Below the pieces are notes generated by a model, which was given only the letters and a program-made list of their open reading frames with translations, was not told the DNA's origin and ran no database searches. Source: a bacterium (GTDB taxonomy: Bacteria > Armatimonadota > Fimbriimonadia > Fimbriimonadales > JBAXQP01). Taken from it: DNA of 7,944 bases. Of the stretch, positions 1-6,825 are shown piece by piece (the stretch's first letter is position 1; each line of letters begins with the position of its first letter). Location: positions 1 through 7,944 of the forward strand of contig JBAXQP010000124.1 in assembly GCA_037131655.1 (NCBI GenBank). Direction: 5' to 3'. The translations under genes were made by a program, and so were the position numbers.

Positions 1-2
1 CG

Positions 3-524
3 CTCTATCCGCTTCTCTCGCGCCCGATTACCCGCCTTGATTTCCTAATCGGCAAGTTTCTTGGCGCGTACTTTGTCTCGGCGCTGGCTTTTCTTATTTT
101 AATTGCAGTGGGATGCCTGGCCATGTGGCGTTTCCACCTATCTTTAGGCTCAATCGTTTGGCAGTATATATTACTGAAGCTATTTGCCCTCTGGATGCTC
201 ACCGCAATTACGCTGGCGCTATCTCTTATCACAACTCCAGCAGCCAATGTGACTTTTTGTATTCTATTTACAGTAGGAGCCGGAACAATCAGCCGCGGTC
301 TACTTTTGAGTTATGAAGGCATGATGCCTATCACTCGATTTCTATCAAATATTCTCTATTATGTCCTTCCCCATGTCGACCTATTTGACTTGGGCAAGAA
401 AGTCGCCTATGGTTGGCCTCCTGTTCCAATTTGGGTCATCGGCACATTAGCGCTCTATGCTGTGTTGTACTCAACGGCAATGCTCACTCTTGGCTGGCTT
501 AAATTCAATCGGCAGGCAGTATGA
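3..524 (+). CDS. ABC-2 type transporter permease, 3' part (5' end outside window)
   Basis: The reading frame is open to the left edge, so this is the last 173 residues of a longer protein. It is very hydrophobic, with about four membrane segments: window residues near 19-41, 52-76, 79-97 and a last one near 148-166. The stretch PLLSRPITRLDFLIGKFLG near the edge matches a hallmark of ABC-2 export permeases, where a cytoplasmic R-P-[ILV]-x-R segment precedes a G-K-[FLW] membrane entry. The later YYVLPHVDLFDLGKK is also typical of this group. By family it would form the membrane channel of an ABC exporter powered by a separate ATPase, probably encoded upstream. The stop codon lies inside the start of the next gene (ATGA), so the two are probably translated together. 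The substrate cannot be told from sequence. A GTG at 108 is an internal codon, not the start, because conserved permease sequence lies before it. Confidence 0.85.
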   Translation, partial: LYPLLSRPITRLDFLIGKFLGAYFVSALAFLILIAVGCLAMWRFHLSLGSIVWQYILLKLFALWMLTAITLALSLITTPAANVTFCILFTVGAGTISRGLLLSYEGMMPITRFLSNILYYVLPHVDLFDLGKKVAYGWPPVPIWVIGTLALYAVLYSTAMLTLGWLKFNRQAV

Positions 525-1387
525 TGAAACGCGAATTAATTGGTTTTGGATTTGCTGTAATGCTGCTAGCGAGCGGTGGATTTATTGCTCGTAAAACAGC
601 TCCACAGATTACAACCGATCCGACGGATGGGCATGTTTTCGAGGCGATGGAAGGCTCTTCAACGGCCTCCGTCTTTGGTGAGTTTAGAACCAACATGGCC
701 GGTTTTTTATGGCTCAAGGCCGACCAATACATCCATGGCGGGGTTGCGCTTCGATCTTTAACGGATGATGAACACCAAGCGAATGCGATCAGACGCGCCT
801 CAATCGCTGATGGTGAAGCTAACGGCACTCACGATGAACGCAATGAAACAACGGTTATTCCGGAAAGTGATCGTGATTTTCGCGGTTGGTTAGGAGAAAT
901 TGAACGGCAAACGCAACCCTTCTATGATATTCGAGGCCACAAACACCACAATCCAAGTGAAACCTTGCCGCTCATCCGCTTTGCCACCTGGGCAGATCCT
1001 CATTTTGTCCCCGGTTTTGTTGTGGGCGCTAACATTATTGCCAGTGACAATACCCGCGTTCAAGAGGCTATTGCCTACCTAAACGAGGGGCTTCGCTCCA
1101 ACACGCGCAGCATCGTTATCTTAACCGAGTTAGGGCGATTTTACGGCTATCACCTTAGACAGTTCGATGTCTCACTCATTTCATTGGATAAGGCCATCAG
1201 CATTGCCCGAAGTCAGAAGTTCAGAAGTGAAGATGACGACGAGGCGTTTTTGAATGCGCTTCGATGGAAAGTTTTATGTCTAAGGCAACCGAACAAACAA
1301 TATCAGGAAGCCTTAGCAGTAGTCGAAGGTCTAACCTACTTCCCTGAAGACCGAGTCTTACAAGAAATGCAAAAGAAGCTAAAATAG
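521..1387 (+). CDS. Membrane-anchored helical-repeat (TPR-like) protein, companion of the ABC-2 permease
   Basis: This 288-residue protein has one N-terminal hydrophobic segment (about residues 6-22, after MMKRE) and no lipobox cysteine. It is probably a signal anchor with the rest outside the cytoplasmic membrane. Residues 50-75 contain an aromatic block, GFLWLKADQYIHGG. Residues 80-145 are hydrophilic and rich in Asp, Glu and His, including HDERNET and GHKHHN. Residues 149-175 contain LPLIRFATWADPHFVPGF, a pattern I associate with TPR-containing membrane proteins in which a decaying first repeat precedes helical repeats. Residues 176-285 look like two or three weak TPR hairpins (EAIAYLNEGL, VSLISLDKAISIA, YQEALAVVEGL). 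The ATGA overlap with the permease gene implies co-translation, and ATG 521 or ATG 524 could be used. An accessory role for the exporter is inferred from position only; the biochemical function is unknown. Confidence 0.75.
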   Translation: MMKRELIGFGFAVMLLASGGFIARKTAPQITTDPTDGHVFEAMEGSSTASVFGEFRTNMAGFLWLKADQYIHGGVALRSLTDDEHQANAIRRASIADGEANGTHDERNETTVIPESDRDFRGWLGEIERQTQPFYDIRGHKHHNPSETLPLIRFATWADPHFVPGFVVGANIIASDNTRVQEAIAYLNEGLRSNTRSIVILTELGRFYGYHLRQFDVSLISLDKAISIARSQKFRSEDDDEAFLNALRWKVLCLRQPNKQYQEALAVVEGLTYFPEDRVLQEMQKKLK

Positions 1388-1393
1388 CGTCTT

Positions 1394-2431
1394 CTAGCGT
1401 GCCGCTTTTTGCAACAGAATCGAGTTATTGTGGTAAGTCTTCATCAAATCGATCTTCCACCGACCGTTTTGTCTCTTCATCGAATAAGTAAGGTCGAAAC
1501 TTACGCCTTTGCCCTCAGGAGTAACGACCGATTCTCGAGTTGTCACTTCAGCGTCATCACCTTTTATCTTCGATCCAAGAAATTTGAATGAACTCTTTCC
1601 ATTATCTGGATTCTTTTTTTCCTCTATCAAAGACCTGACAATCTCATCTAAATACTGTTCCTTGGTTCGGTTTTCAGTGGCCAAGACAGACTCTATCTCA
1701 GGAGTATATTCAATATATATAAGCTCCCTGACTAGTTTGCAATCGCCTCTTTCCGTCGCTTTTATCAAGTTCATAACCGACTGCTCAGCCTGATCGGGAG
1801 CATTATTGATGAGGTAGAAAAGAGAACATGCAATGATGAGAAATACTATCGCGCCGATAATGGGGGTGAACTCAGGAGGTTTGCGCGGCGGCGGAATCTT
1901 GACTGTATCAGAAAGAATTTTTATCCTATCGCCAAGGTCTTGCTCCTCTTCTTGCGGTTCTTCCTCAGGTACTCCCTCTACAACTTCCGGAGAAATTAAA
2001 TAATCGGCGTTCCAATCAATCGCACCGGCTGTGCGCTCCCAGTCCATTTTAACTTCGAAATCCTCTTGCTTATCCTCTCCGATGATATCGATAAGCGCAA
2101 CTGCGCCGGCATGCTTGGGATCGATTCGCTTGGCCTCAAGGATTAACGGGCGACCTTCGTCTATTTGACCCATCTTGATTAATTGGACGCCAAGATTGTA
2201 ATAAGTATGTGCTGAACTGGGACGCAAAGCTAGAGCGGTTTTAAAAGCTTCCAATGCCTCTTCATGCCTACCCAACTTCGATAAGGAAGCGCCTAAATGG
2301 GATTGAAGCTCATAATCGTCTTTCGCAGAAACCCCTGCTGCCAGAATCATCTCAGCAACAGCTTCAAAATCGCCCTTTTCGAATAAACAAATCGCATCTG
2401 TTCGTAAAGCTTCTGTCCGTTCCTCGTGCAT
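1394..2431 (-). CDS. TPR - single membrane helix - NTF2-like domain protein, paralogue A
   Basis: This 345-residue protein has four visible parts. Residues 1-108 are helical repeats: a degenerate first hairpin (7-35), then two good TPRs at 41-74 (LGASLSKLGRHEEALEAF) and 75-108 (YNLGVQLIKMG, ending near DPKHA). Residues 120-186 are a linker with the block WERTAGAIDW (131-140), an acidic Glu/Gln run (156-164) and a Pro/Lys stretch. Residues 190-208 are one membrane helix (IIGAIVFLIIACSLFYLI). Residues 212-345 resemble small NTF2-like/DUF4878-type domains: an initial helix (SVMNLIKATERGD), later beta strands and an ending KRQNGRWKIDLMK. Lys/Arg residues before the helix suggest N-terminus inside and C-terminus outside. 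The start is fixed by GAGGAG six bases upstream of the ATG and by exact alignment with the paralogue next door. The role is unknown; TPRs imply protein binding. It may share a transcript with the upstream paralogue, 93 bases away. Confidence 0.8.
   Translation of the reverse strand: MHEERTEALRTDAICLFEKGDFEAVAEMILAAGVSAKDDYELQSHLGASLSKLGRHEEALEAFKTALALRPSSAHTYYNLGVQLIKMGQIDEGRPLILEAKRIDPKHAGAVALIDIIGEDKQEDFEVKMDWERTAGAIDWNADYLISPEVVEGVPEEEPQEEEQDLGDRIKILSDTVKIPPPRKPPEFTPIIGAIVFLIIACSLFYLINNAPDQAEQSVMNLIKATERGDCKLVRELIYIEYTPEIESVLATENRTKEQYLDEIVRSLIEEKKNPDNGKSSFKFLGSKIKGDDAEVTTRESVVTPEGKGVSFDLTYSMKRQNGRWKIDLMKTYHNNSILLQKAAR
1396..1410 (+). terminator. Weak terminator-like hairpin between convergent genes
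   Basis: AGCG (1396-1399) and CGCT (1403-1406) can form a 4-bp stem with a 3-base loop, followed by a run of T up to 1410. It starts 8 bases after the stop of the + strand gene and overlaps the last codons of the - strand TPR gene, the only plausible place to end transcription between genes that converge with a 6-base gap. The stem is short and the call weak. Confidence 0.25.
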
Positions 2432-2437
2432 ACATAT

Positions 2438-2443
2438 CTCCTC
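2438..2443 (-). promoter_or_regulatory. Ribosome binding site GAGGAG for paralogue A
   Basis: Read on the minus strand, GAGGAG lies six bases before the ATG at 2431. It supports this start, which also aligns exactly with the start of the upstream paralogue. Confidence 0.7.
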
Positions 2444-2486
2444 AACCTTAAACCCACACCCTCACAGCAAGGCGAGGTGACAACTT

Positions 2487-2492
2487 ATTATA
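2487..2492 (-). promoter_or_regulatory. Possible -10 box (TATAAT) in the gap between the two TPR genes
   Basis: A perfect TATAAT occurs on the minus strand 55 bases before the start of paralogue A. No recognisable -35 hexamer lies 16-18 bases upstream and there is no TG extension. It could give paralogue A its own promoter, but AT-rich chance is as likely. A small inverted repeat (GCACT 2501-2505, AGTGC 2512-2516) lies just upstream. Confidence 0.25.
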
Positions 2493-2524
2493 ATAGATAT
2501 GCACTCATTTTAGTGCGATCCAAA

Positions 2525-3643
2525 CTAATCATATACCGTTGGCATCTTAATGTCGAGCTTAGAAATATCGATAATCCACTTGCCATTCTGTTTGACAAGA
2601 TTGTAAGTGACATCGGTCTCCGAACTAACACCTGCCCCTTTATGCACCTCTTCTTTGGCAGTTACTACTGCTTTATCACCCCTTACATCAGAGTTGATGA
2701 TGGTGCAAGATAGTTTATTGGTCTGCTGCGATTTGCGTGCATCAAGCCACCACTCAATCAACATCTTTTTACTATCGCTAGCGCCCAAACTGGTCACCGT
2801 TGTTAGCTGATCAACGGTTACAATATCGCCCCTGTCAAGAGCGTCCCAAAGCAGTTCAACCGTTTCTTTAGTCTCATCCTTTTTGCCTGAGAGCATAAGG
2901 GCAATCATACTCACAATAAGCACAAGCCCAATGAATACCCCCAAAATGATAAGCGGCATCTGTGAGTTTGGTTCTTTTGGAAGCTTGAATGGCTCCGAAC
3001 TAGGAGATGGCTGACGAGTCACCGGCGCAGGTTTGGCAGCGGGAGGCGTGCTCGGCTGAACCGGTTGTCGAGGTGGCGTTTGAGAAATAATTGTTGTTGG
3101 CGGAACCGTAACAACTGGAGGAGCAACTGAACCCTGCATCGTTGATTCAGGAGCGCTGATCGATTGTTCCTTAATCAGAGTACTGCTACTAATTGGAGGC
3201 GCGCCGACGGGAGTGGGTTTACTCCAATCAATCGCCCCTGCACTCCTTTCCCATTCCGTATGAGCTTCTATCATCTCATCTTTATCTGCGCCAATCCGAG
3301 CTAATAGCGAAGCAGCGCCGGCATGTTTGGAATCGAGGCGATTGGCTTCAACTATCATCGGACGCCCTTGGTTTTCGTGACCCATCTTTACGAATTGAGC
3401 TCCTAGATTATAGAAAGCCTGAGCGGTAGTAGGACGAAGAGCAAGCGCACCGCGAAAAGCCTCAACCGCTTCCTCATCCCGCCCAAGCTTAGAGAGTGAT
3501 GACCCAAATCGCGATTGCAGATCGTAATCATCATCCGCTACCCGACCGGCAGCTAAAATCTTTTCGATAACCACCTCGAACAGCCCCTGCTGATAAAGAT
3601 CGAACACCTCATTGCGTAAAATCTCCGTTCGCTCCTCATGCAT
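2525..3643 (-). CDS. TPR - Pro/Ser-rich linker - single membrane helix - NTF2-like domain protein, paralogue B
   Basis: This 372-residue protein has the same layout as its downstream neighbour. Residues 1-140 align with that protein without a gap, with about 85 of 140 identical by hand count: a degenerate helical hairpin, TPRs at about 41-74 and 75-108, then WERSAGAIDW at 131-140. Residues 141-229 are a disordered-looking linker rich in Pro, Ser, Thr and Gln, about 45 residues longer than in the paralogue. Residues 230-251 form one membrane helix (PLIILGVFIGLVLIVSMIAL). Residues 258-372 are a small outer domain ending with VKQNGKWIIDISKLD, resembling NTF2-like/DUF4878-type domains. The frame continues upstream to an ATG at 3664, but the start at 3643 is preferred because GAGGTGA precedes it and the paralogue begins at the same residue (MHEERTE). 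It faces away from the branching enzyme gene. Function is unknown; scaffold or sensor across the membrane is inference. Confidence 0.8.
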   Translation of the reverse strand: MHEERTEILRNEVFDLYQQGLFEVVIEKILAAGRVADDDYDLQSRFGSSLSKLGRDEEAVEAFRGALALRPTTAQAFYNLGAQFVKMGHENQGRPMIVEANRLDSKHAGAASLLARIGADKDEMIEAHTEWERSAGAIDWSKPTPVGAPPISSSTLIKEQSISAPESTMQGSVAPPVVTVPPTTIISQTPPRQPVQPSTPPAAKPAPVTRQPSPSSEPFKLPKEPNSQMPLIILGVFIGLVLIVSMIALMLSGKKDETKETVELLWDALDRGDIVTVDQLTTVTSLGASDSKKMLIEWWLDARKSQQTNKLSCTIINSDVRGDKAVVTAKEEVHKGAGVSSETDVTYNLVKQNGKWIIDISKLDIKMPTVYD

Positions 3644-3647
3644 CTTC

Positions 3648-3654
3648 TCACCTC
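3648..3654 (-). promoter_or_regulatory. Ribosome binding site GAGGTGA that fixes the start of paralogue B
   Basis: On the minus strand GAGGTGA is a near-perfect Shine-Dalgarno match ending four bases before ATG 3643. It selects this start over the in-frame ATG at 3664, which lies on its other side and would add seven residues absent from the paralogue. Confidence 0.75.
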
Positions 3655-3756
3655 GAATCAACAAAATCTAAAGCTAAAACAGCATCAACACTAAAATCCA
3701 ATTATTAATATACAAGCTCTCTTATTTATAAGTTCGCCATGCGCTATTAAAAATCC

Positions 3757-3768
3757 TCTTCGCGAAGA
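3757..3768. repeat. 12-bp perfect palindrome TCTTCGCGAAGA, possible operator
   Basis: The sequence equals its own reverse complement over 12 bases and sits about 115 bases upstream of the minus-strand TPR gene. Perfect palindromes of this kind are typical binding sites for dimeric regulators, but no regulator gene is nearby and no second copy was noticed in the window. Confidence 0.35.
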
Positions 3769-3871
3769 AAGTTTTTTTGTAAATTGACAAACAATTTTTT
3801 ATTGAGCGGTTTCAAACCCTTCCTTATTCAATCGGCGTCATTTCTATGTTAGCTTCCGGTTAGGAAATCCG

Positions 3872-3880
3872 TGCTAGTAT
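3872..3880 (+). promoter_or_regulatory. Candidate extended -10 promoter for the branching enzyme gene
   Basis: TGCTAGTAT fits the extended -10 form (TGn followed by TAnnnT). No good -35 hexamer lies 17 bases upstream, which extended -10 promoters can tolerate. It would start RNA near 3887 and give a leader of roughly 110 bases. A TACAAT at 3899-3904 is a second, weaker candidate. Confidence 0.35.
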
Positions 3881-3984
3881 TAAGGGCATTCGTTCGGATA
3901 CAATAGAACAGTTAGAGTGAATGAATTGCTGCTAAGGGTTTATCTCCGAAGTACGCAGTTCCATCCTATTGCAAAACCGATCGA

Positions 3985-3989
3985 AAGGA
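3985..3989 (+). promoter_or_regulatory. Ribosome binding site AAGGA supporting a TTG start at 3999
   Basis: AAGGA ends nine bases before TTG 3999. No comparable site precedes TTG 3969 or ATG 4023 at a normal distance: the GGAG upstream of ATG 4023 is about 15 bases away. This decides the start of the branching enzyme. Confidence 0.5.
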
Positions 3990-3998
3990 CCTACTGTC

Positions 3999-5732
3999 TT
4001 GCCGGAGATACTTGGACATTTAATGCTGGTGCTTCACTCTCATATTCCTTATGTGTTATCACATGGGAAGTCGCCTCACGGCACTGACTGGATATTTGAG
4101 AGCGCCGCTGAAAGCTACCTGCCTATCCTGAACGCCTGCGAGCGATTGACCAACGAAGGCATTTCGCCTAAGATCACGGTCAACATGACCCCCATCCTGC
4201 AGGAACAGCTTGCTGACGAGTCTTTTAAGAGTGAATTCGTAGACTATCTGCAAAATGCGGTCAATGTCGCTATCGATGACCAACGCGATTTTGTCGCAAA
4301 AGGCAACCTTTGGCAGGGTGGATTGGCCTATTTCTGGCAGCAATTCTATTCCCGGCAATTAGAAGAATTTAAAGAAAAGCATAATCACAGCGTTCTCAGC
4401 GGCTTCAAAAAGCTTCAAGATGAAGGCCACATCGAAGTCATCACCAGCGCCGCTACTCACGGGTATCTTCCATTACTTGGAACCGATGAATCAGTGCAGG
4501 CTCAGGTTAAACTTGGGGTCAAGACTTATGAGAAACACTTCGGGTGTGAGCCACGAGGAATTTGGCTTCCCGAATGCGCTTATCGGCCAAGTTACGAATG
4601 GAGTCCGCCAGTTGGCGACAAGGGCAAGCCTTTCTATCGCAAAGGCGTTGAAGCGGTTTTAGCCGAGAATGGATTACAGTACTTCTTTGTTGATTCGCAC
4701 ATGCTCCGAGGCGGCAGCCCGTTGGGGACTTACGCTGATCGCTTCCCTGCTCTGACACAACTTTACAAGCAGTTTTCAGATTCATTCAAGAACATGGAAG
4801 GGGCGAATCGTTCCGAATACGAAAGCTATTGGGCGGCAGGTCCCGGCGAAACCTATGCGCCAGTTGCCTGCTTTGCCCGCGACCCTGAGACTACTGTCCA
4901 AGTTTGGAGCGGTTCGCACGGCTATCCTGGCGATCCGCATTATCTCGAATTCCATAAGATGCATTACCCAGGCCGTTTGCGCTATTGGCGTGTCAGCGAG
5001 AACAAGGCAGATTTGGGAGCTAAGGCGCTCTACGAACCTCTGCATTCCTACGAACGTCTCTGCCAACATGCCGATCACTTCGTTGAGCTTGTTAAGAACA
5101 CAATGGCCAACTATAAGCGCAACACAGGACGTATTGGCTGCATGGTCTCGATGTATGATACCGAGCTTTATGGACATTGGTGGTTTGAAGGGCCAGAGTG
5201 GCTTTATGAGGTCACCAAACGCCTCGCAAGCGACCCGCAGATTAAATTAGTCACCGCTAGTGAGCAGTTTGAGATGAACCCGCCCTCCTCGGCGGTTCAT
5301 CTACCCGAAGGATCGTGGGGAGAAGGCGGCTATCACTCAATCTGGCTCAACGAGCAGAACGCCTGGACATGGGAAGATATTTATGCAGCTGAGCGCGATT
5401 TAGTTAAGTTGATCGACAAGTACCGCATGAACCCAGAGGTATCGCCAATTCTTAAACAGGCGGCTAGAGAATTGCTTTTGCTTGAATCCTCCGACTGGCA
5501 ATTCCTCATCAGCACTTGGTCCGCCCGTGACTATGCTGAGGTAAGAGTTGCAGAACACTCACGAATGTTCAAAGCCCTGGCTGATATGGCTCGCAAAGTT
5601 GGCGAAGGCGGCTTACTTAATGAGCAAGAAATCGAGATCTATAAGGATAGCGAGTTAAGGGATAATCCGTTCCAAGACCTCGACCTCTCCTATTGGTCCA
5701 ACACCGAATTTCCAGCGGGAGCCGCTTTTTAA
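3999..5732 (+). CDS. GH57-family 1,4-alpha-glucan branching enzyme (DUF1957 C-terminal domain)
   Basis: Enzymes of this family cut an alpha-1,4 glucan and rejoin the piece as an alpha-1,6 branch (EC 2.4.1.18) during glycogen synthesis in the cytoplasm. From TTG 3999 the protein is 577 residues, close to the usual GH57 branching enzyme size. Family motifs appear in order: VLHSHIPYV (11-19), ATHGYLPLL (152-160), GIWLPECAY with the expected nucleophile Glu192, YDTELYGHWWFEGP with the expected acid/base Asp387, and EGSWGEGGYHSIW (437-449). The C-terminal helical part, with ARELLLLESSDW and DYAEVRVAEH, matches the DUF1957 domain that separates branching enzymes from GH57 amylases. It has no signal peptide. 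TTG 3969 would add ten residues and ATG 4023 would remove eight. No other glycogen gene is in the window. An amylase or glucanotransferase activity is possible but less likely. Confidence 0.88.
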   Translation: MPEILGHLMLVLHSHIPYVLSHGKSPHGTDWIFESAAESYLPILNACERLTNEGISPKITVNMTPILQEQLADESFKSEFVDYLQNAVNVAIDDQRDFVAKGNLWQGGLAYFWQQFYSRQLEEFKEKHNHSVLSGFKKLQDEGHIEVITSAATHGYLPLLGTDESVQAQVKLGVKTYEKHFGCEPRGIWLPECAYRPSYEWSPPVGDKGKPFYRKGVEAVLAENGLQYFFVDSHMLRGGSPLGTYADRFPALTQLYKQFSDSFKNMEGANRSEYESYWAAGPGETYAPVACFARDPETTVQVWSGSHGYPGDPHYLEFHKMHYPGRLRYWRVSENKADLGAKALYEPLHSYERLCQHADHFVELVKNTMANYKRNTGRIGCMVSMYDTELYGHWWFEGPEWLYEVTKRLASDPQIKLVTASEQFEMNPPSSAVHLPEGSWGEGGYHSIWLNEQNAWTWEDIYAAERDLVKLIDKYRMNPEVSPILKQAARELLLLESSDWQFLISTWSARDYAEVRVAEHSRMFKALADMARKVGEGGLLNEQEIEIYKDSELRDNPFQDLDLSYWSNTEFPAGAAF

Positions 5733-5743
5733 CGATTAATACT

Positions 5744-6814
5744 ATGATCGCTTCACCGGATAAAACGGAAGCTACTTATGCACCCCCTTCACTTCGAAGA
5801 AGGGTGCCTTTTCTATTGTCCTTAATCATCCTGGCTGTAAGTCTATTTGCGTTGATGGTGGTTTCAACCTATCTAGGCGCAGCAGAATTGTCGTTTGCCG
5901 ATGTCCGTGATGCAATTCTGGCTCGAATCCCACTAATAGGTTCCCATATTCGTCCACCTTCGGAGATAATTGACGTAATAGTCTGGAAGCTTCGTATGCC
6001 GCGTGTGGCGTTGGCCGCTTTGGTGGGTGCAATGCTGGCTATCGCGGGGGTTGCTTTCCAAGGGCTACTTCGCAATCCTCTAGCAGACCCCTATATTGTG
6101 GGGGTCTCATCAGGAGCGGCAGTCGGTGGAGCGGTTGCCACTTTGCTTGGAGTATCCGGCGCCCTTTTTGGCTTCGGCGCTCCGGCAATTGCTTTCCTAT
6201 CCGCGATGCTCGGGATGACACTCGTCTATTCGCTTGCGAAACGCGGCAACCAAGTGCAAGTAGGAACATTTCTTTTAGCTGGCGTTGCGGTTGGCTCGGC
6301 GCTCTGGTCGTTGATTACGCTTCTTCTGATTGCAGCCCATAAAGACTTCAACAGCATCTTATCATGGTTGATGGGAAGTTTTGCCGATTGCACCTGGGAT
6401 CACTTATTAATCACTGCTCCATTAGCTCTCATCGGATGGCTCGCCCTTCAATGGCAAGCGCGGGCATTGAATGTGTTTAGTCTCGGTGAAGAAACAGCGG
6501 CTCATTTGGGGATCGAAATCGAGCAACTTAAAAGAATTATTCTTATCGCCGGTTCGGTTATCACAGCCGCAGCCGTATCCGTTTGCGGCATTATTGGTTT
6601 CGTCGGCCTTATCGTCCCTCACATTGCCCGTCGTCTATTCGGCGCCGACCACCGAACTCTTTACCCAGCCTCTGCTTTTTTGGGTTCAATTTTAGTCGTT
6701 GGCGCCGATATTATGGCTCGTATGCTCCTTCGGCCTATTGAAATCCCTGTGGGCGTCATCACCGCCTTGATGGGCACTCCATTTTTTATCTATCTATTAA
6801 AACGAACGACATAA
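5744..6814 (+). CDS. FecCD/BtuC-family ABC transporter permease (iron-siderophore, heme or cobalamin uptake)
   Basis: This 356-residue protein is the usual length for the family and would be the inner-membrane channel of a metal-chelate importer. RRR (18-20) precedes the first membrane helix (21-42), and about ten helices can be seen. Hallmarks in order are LRMPRVALAALVGA (83-96), FQGLLRNPLADPYIVGVSSG (105-124), LGEETAAHLG (247-256, cytoplasmic loop that meets the ATPase in this family), GIIGFVGLIVPHIARRLFG (282-300) and IEIPVGVITALMGTPFF (332-348). The partner substrate-binding protein and ATPase are not next to it, so the ligand cannot be assigned. The ATG is 11 bases after the branching enzyme stop and has no clear Shine-Dalgarno, which suggests coupling or a different start. 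GTG 5804 and TTG 5816 are alternatives; ATG 5744 is preferred because it keeps the positive residues before helix 1. Confidence 0.9.
   Translation: MIASPDKTEATYAPPSLRRRVPFLLSLIILAVSLFALMVVSTYLGAAELSFADVRDAILARIPLIGSHIRPPSEIIDVIVWKLRMPRVALAALVGAMLAIAGVAFQGLLRNPLADPYIVGVSSGAAVGGAVATLLGVSGALFGFGAPAIAFLSAMLGMTLVYSLAKRGNQVQVGTFLLAGVAVGSALWSLITLLLIAAHKDFNSILSWLMGSFADCTWDHLLITAPLALIGWLALQWQARALNVFSLGEETAAHLGIEIEQLKRIILIAGSVITAAAVSVCGIIGFVGLIVPHIARRLFGADHRTLYPASAFLGSILVVGADIMARMLLRPIEIPVGVITALMGTPFFIYLLKRTT
5780..5814 (+). terminator. Terminator-like hairpin inside the 5' end of the permease frame
   Basis: GCACCC (5780-5785) plus TTC (5788-5790) pairs with GAAGGGTGC (5799-5807), giving nine base pairs with two bulged C and an 8-base loop. 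CCTTTTCT follows. This resembles an intrinsic terminator or attenuator but lies 36 bases inside the ORF if ATG 5744 is the start. It may end branching enzyme transcripts or limit read-through into the permease. The U-tract is short. Confidence 0.4.
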
Positions 6815-6825
6815 TGATGAATTCA

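Larger units (their letters stand above)
3644..3998. other. AT-rich divergent intergenic region with short inverted repeats
   Basis: This is the only gap over 300 bases. It separates two divergent genes, so it must hold promoters for both. It contains no convincing ORF or tRNA. Visible elements are a 12-bp perfect palindrome TCTTCGCGAAGA (3757-3768) followed by seven T (3772-3778), an inverted repeat AAATTG/CAATTT with a 5-base loop (3781-3797), an 11-base repeat GGTTTcAAACC (3808-3818), and an extended -10 motif at 3872-3880. A TTGACA at 3784-3789 has no -10 box at proper spacing. No good promoter for the minus-strand gene could be picked out. Confidence 0.6.

Noticed and set aside
108..524. 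GTG at 108 as the start of a small 138-residue membrane protein
   Set aside because: The frame is open to the window edge and the codons before 108 encode conserved ABC-2 permease sequence, so this is an internal codon of a longer gene.
3757..3778. Palindrome plus seven T as an intrinsic terminator
   Set aside because: No plus-strand gene ends upstream; the preceding gene runs on the other strand with its 5' end here, and the hairpin would have only four pairs with a CGCG loop.
3784..3789. Perfect -35 hexamer TTGACA
   Set aside because: No -10-like hexamer occurs 16-18 bases downstream; the sequence there is GC-containing (CGGTTT).
3893..3950. TTCGGA/TCCGAA pairing in the branching enzyme leader as a riboswitch-like stem
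   Set aside because: Only six pairs across a loop of about 46 bases, with no further pairing matching a known riboswitch; chance is sufficient.
4782..5177. Minus-strand and alternative-frame ORFs of 60-130 codons inside the branching enzyme, nuoB and nuoI genes
   Set aside because: They overlap genes with strong family motifs, lack recognisable protein features, and are as expected from open shadow frames.
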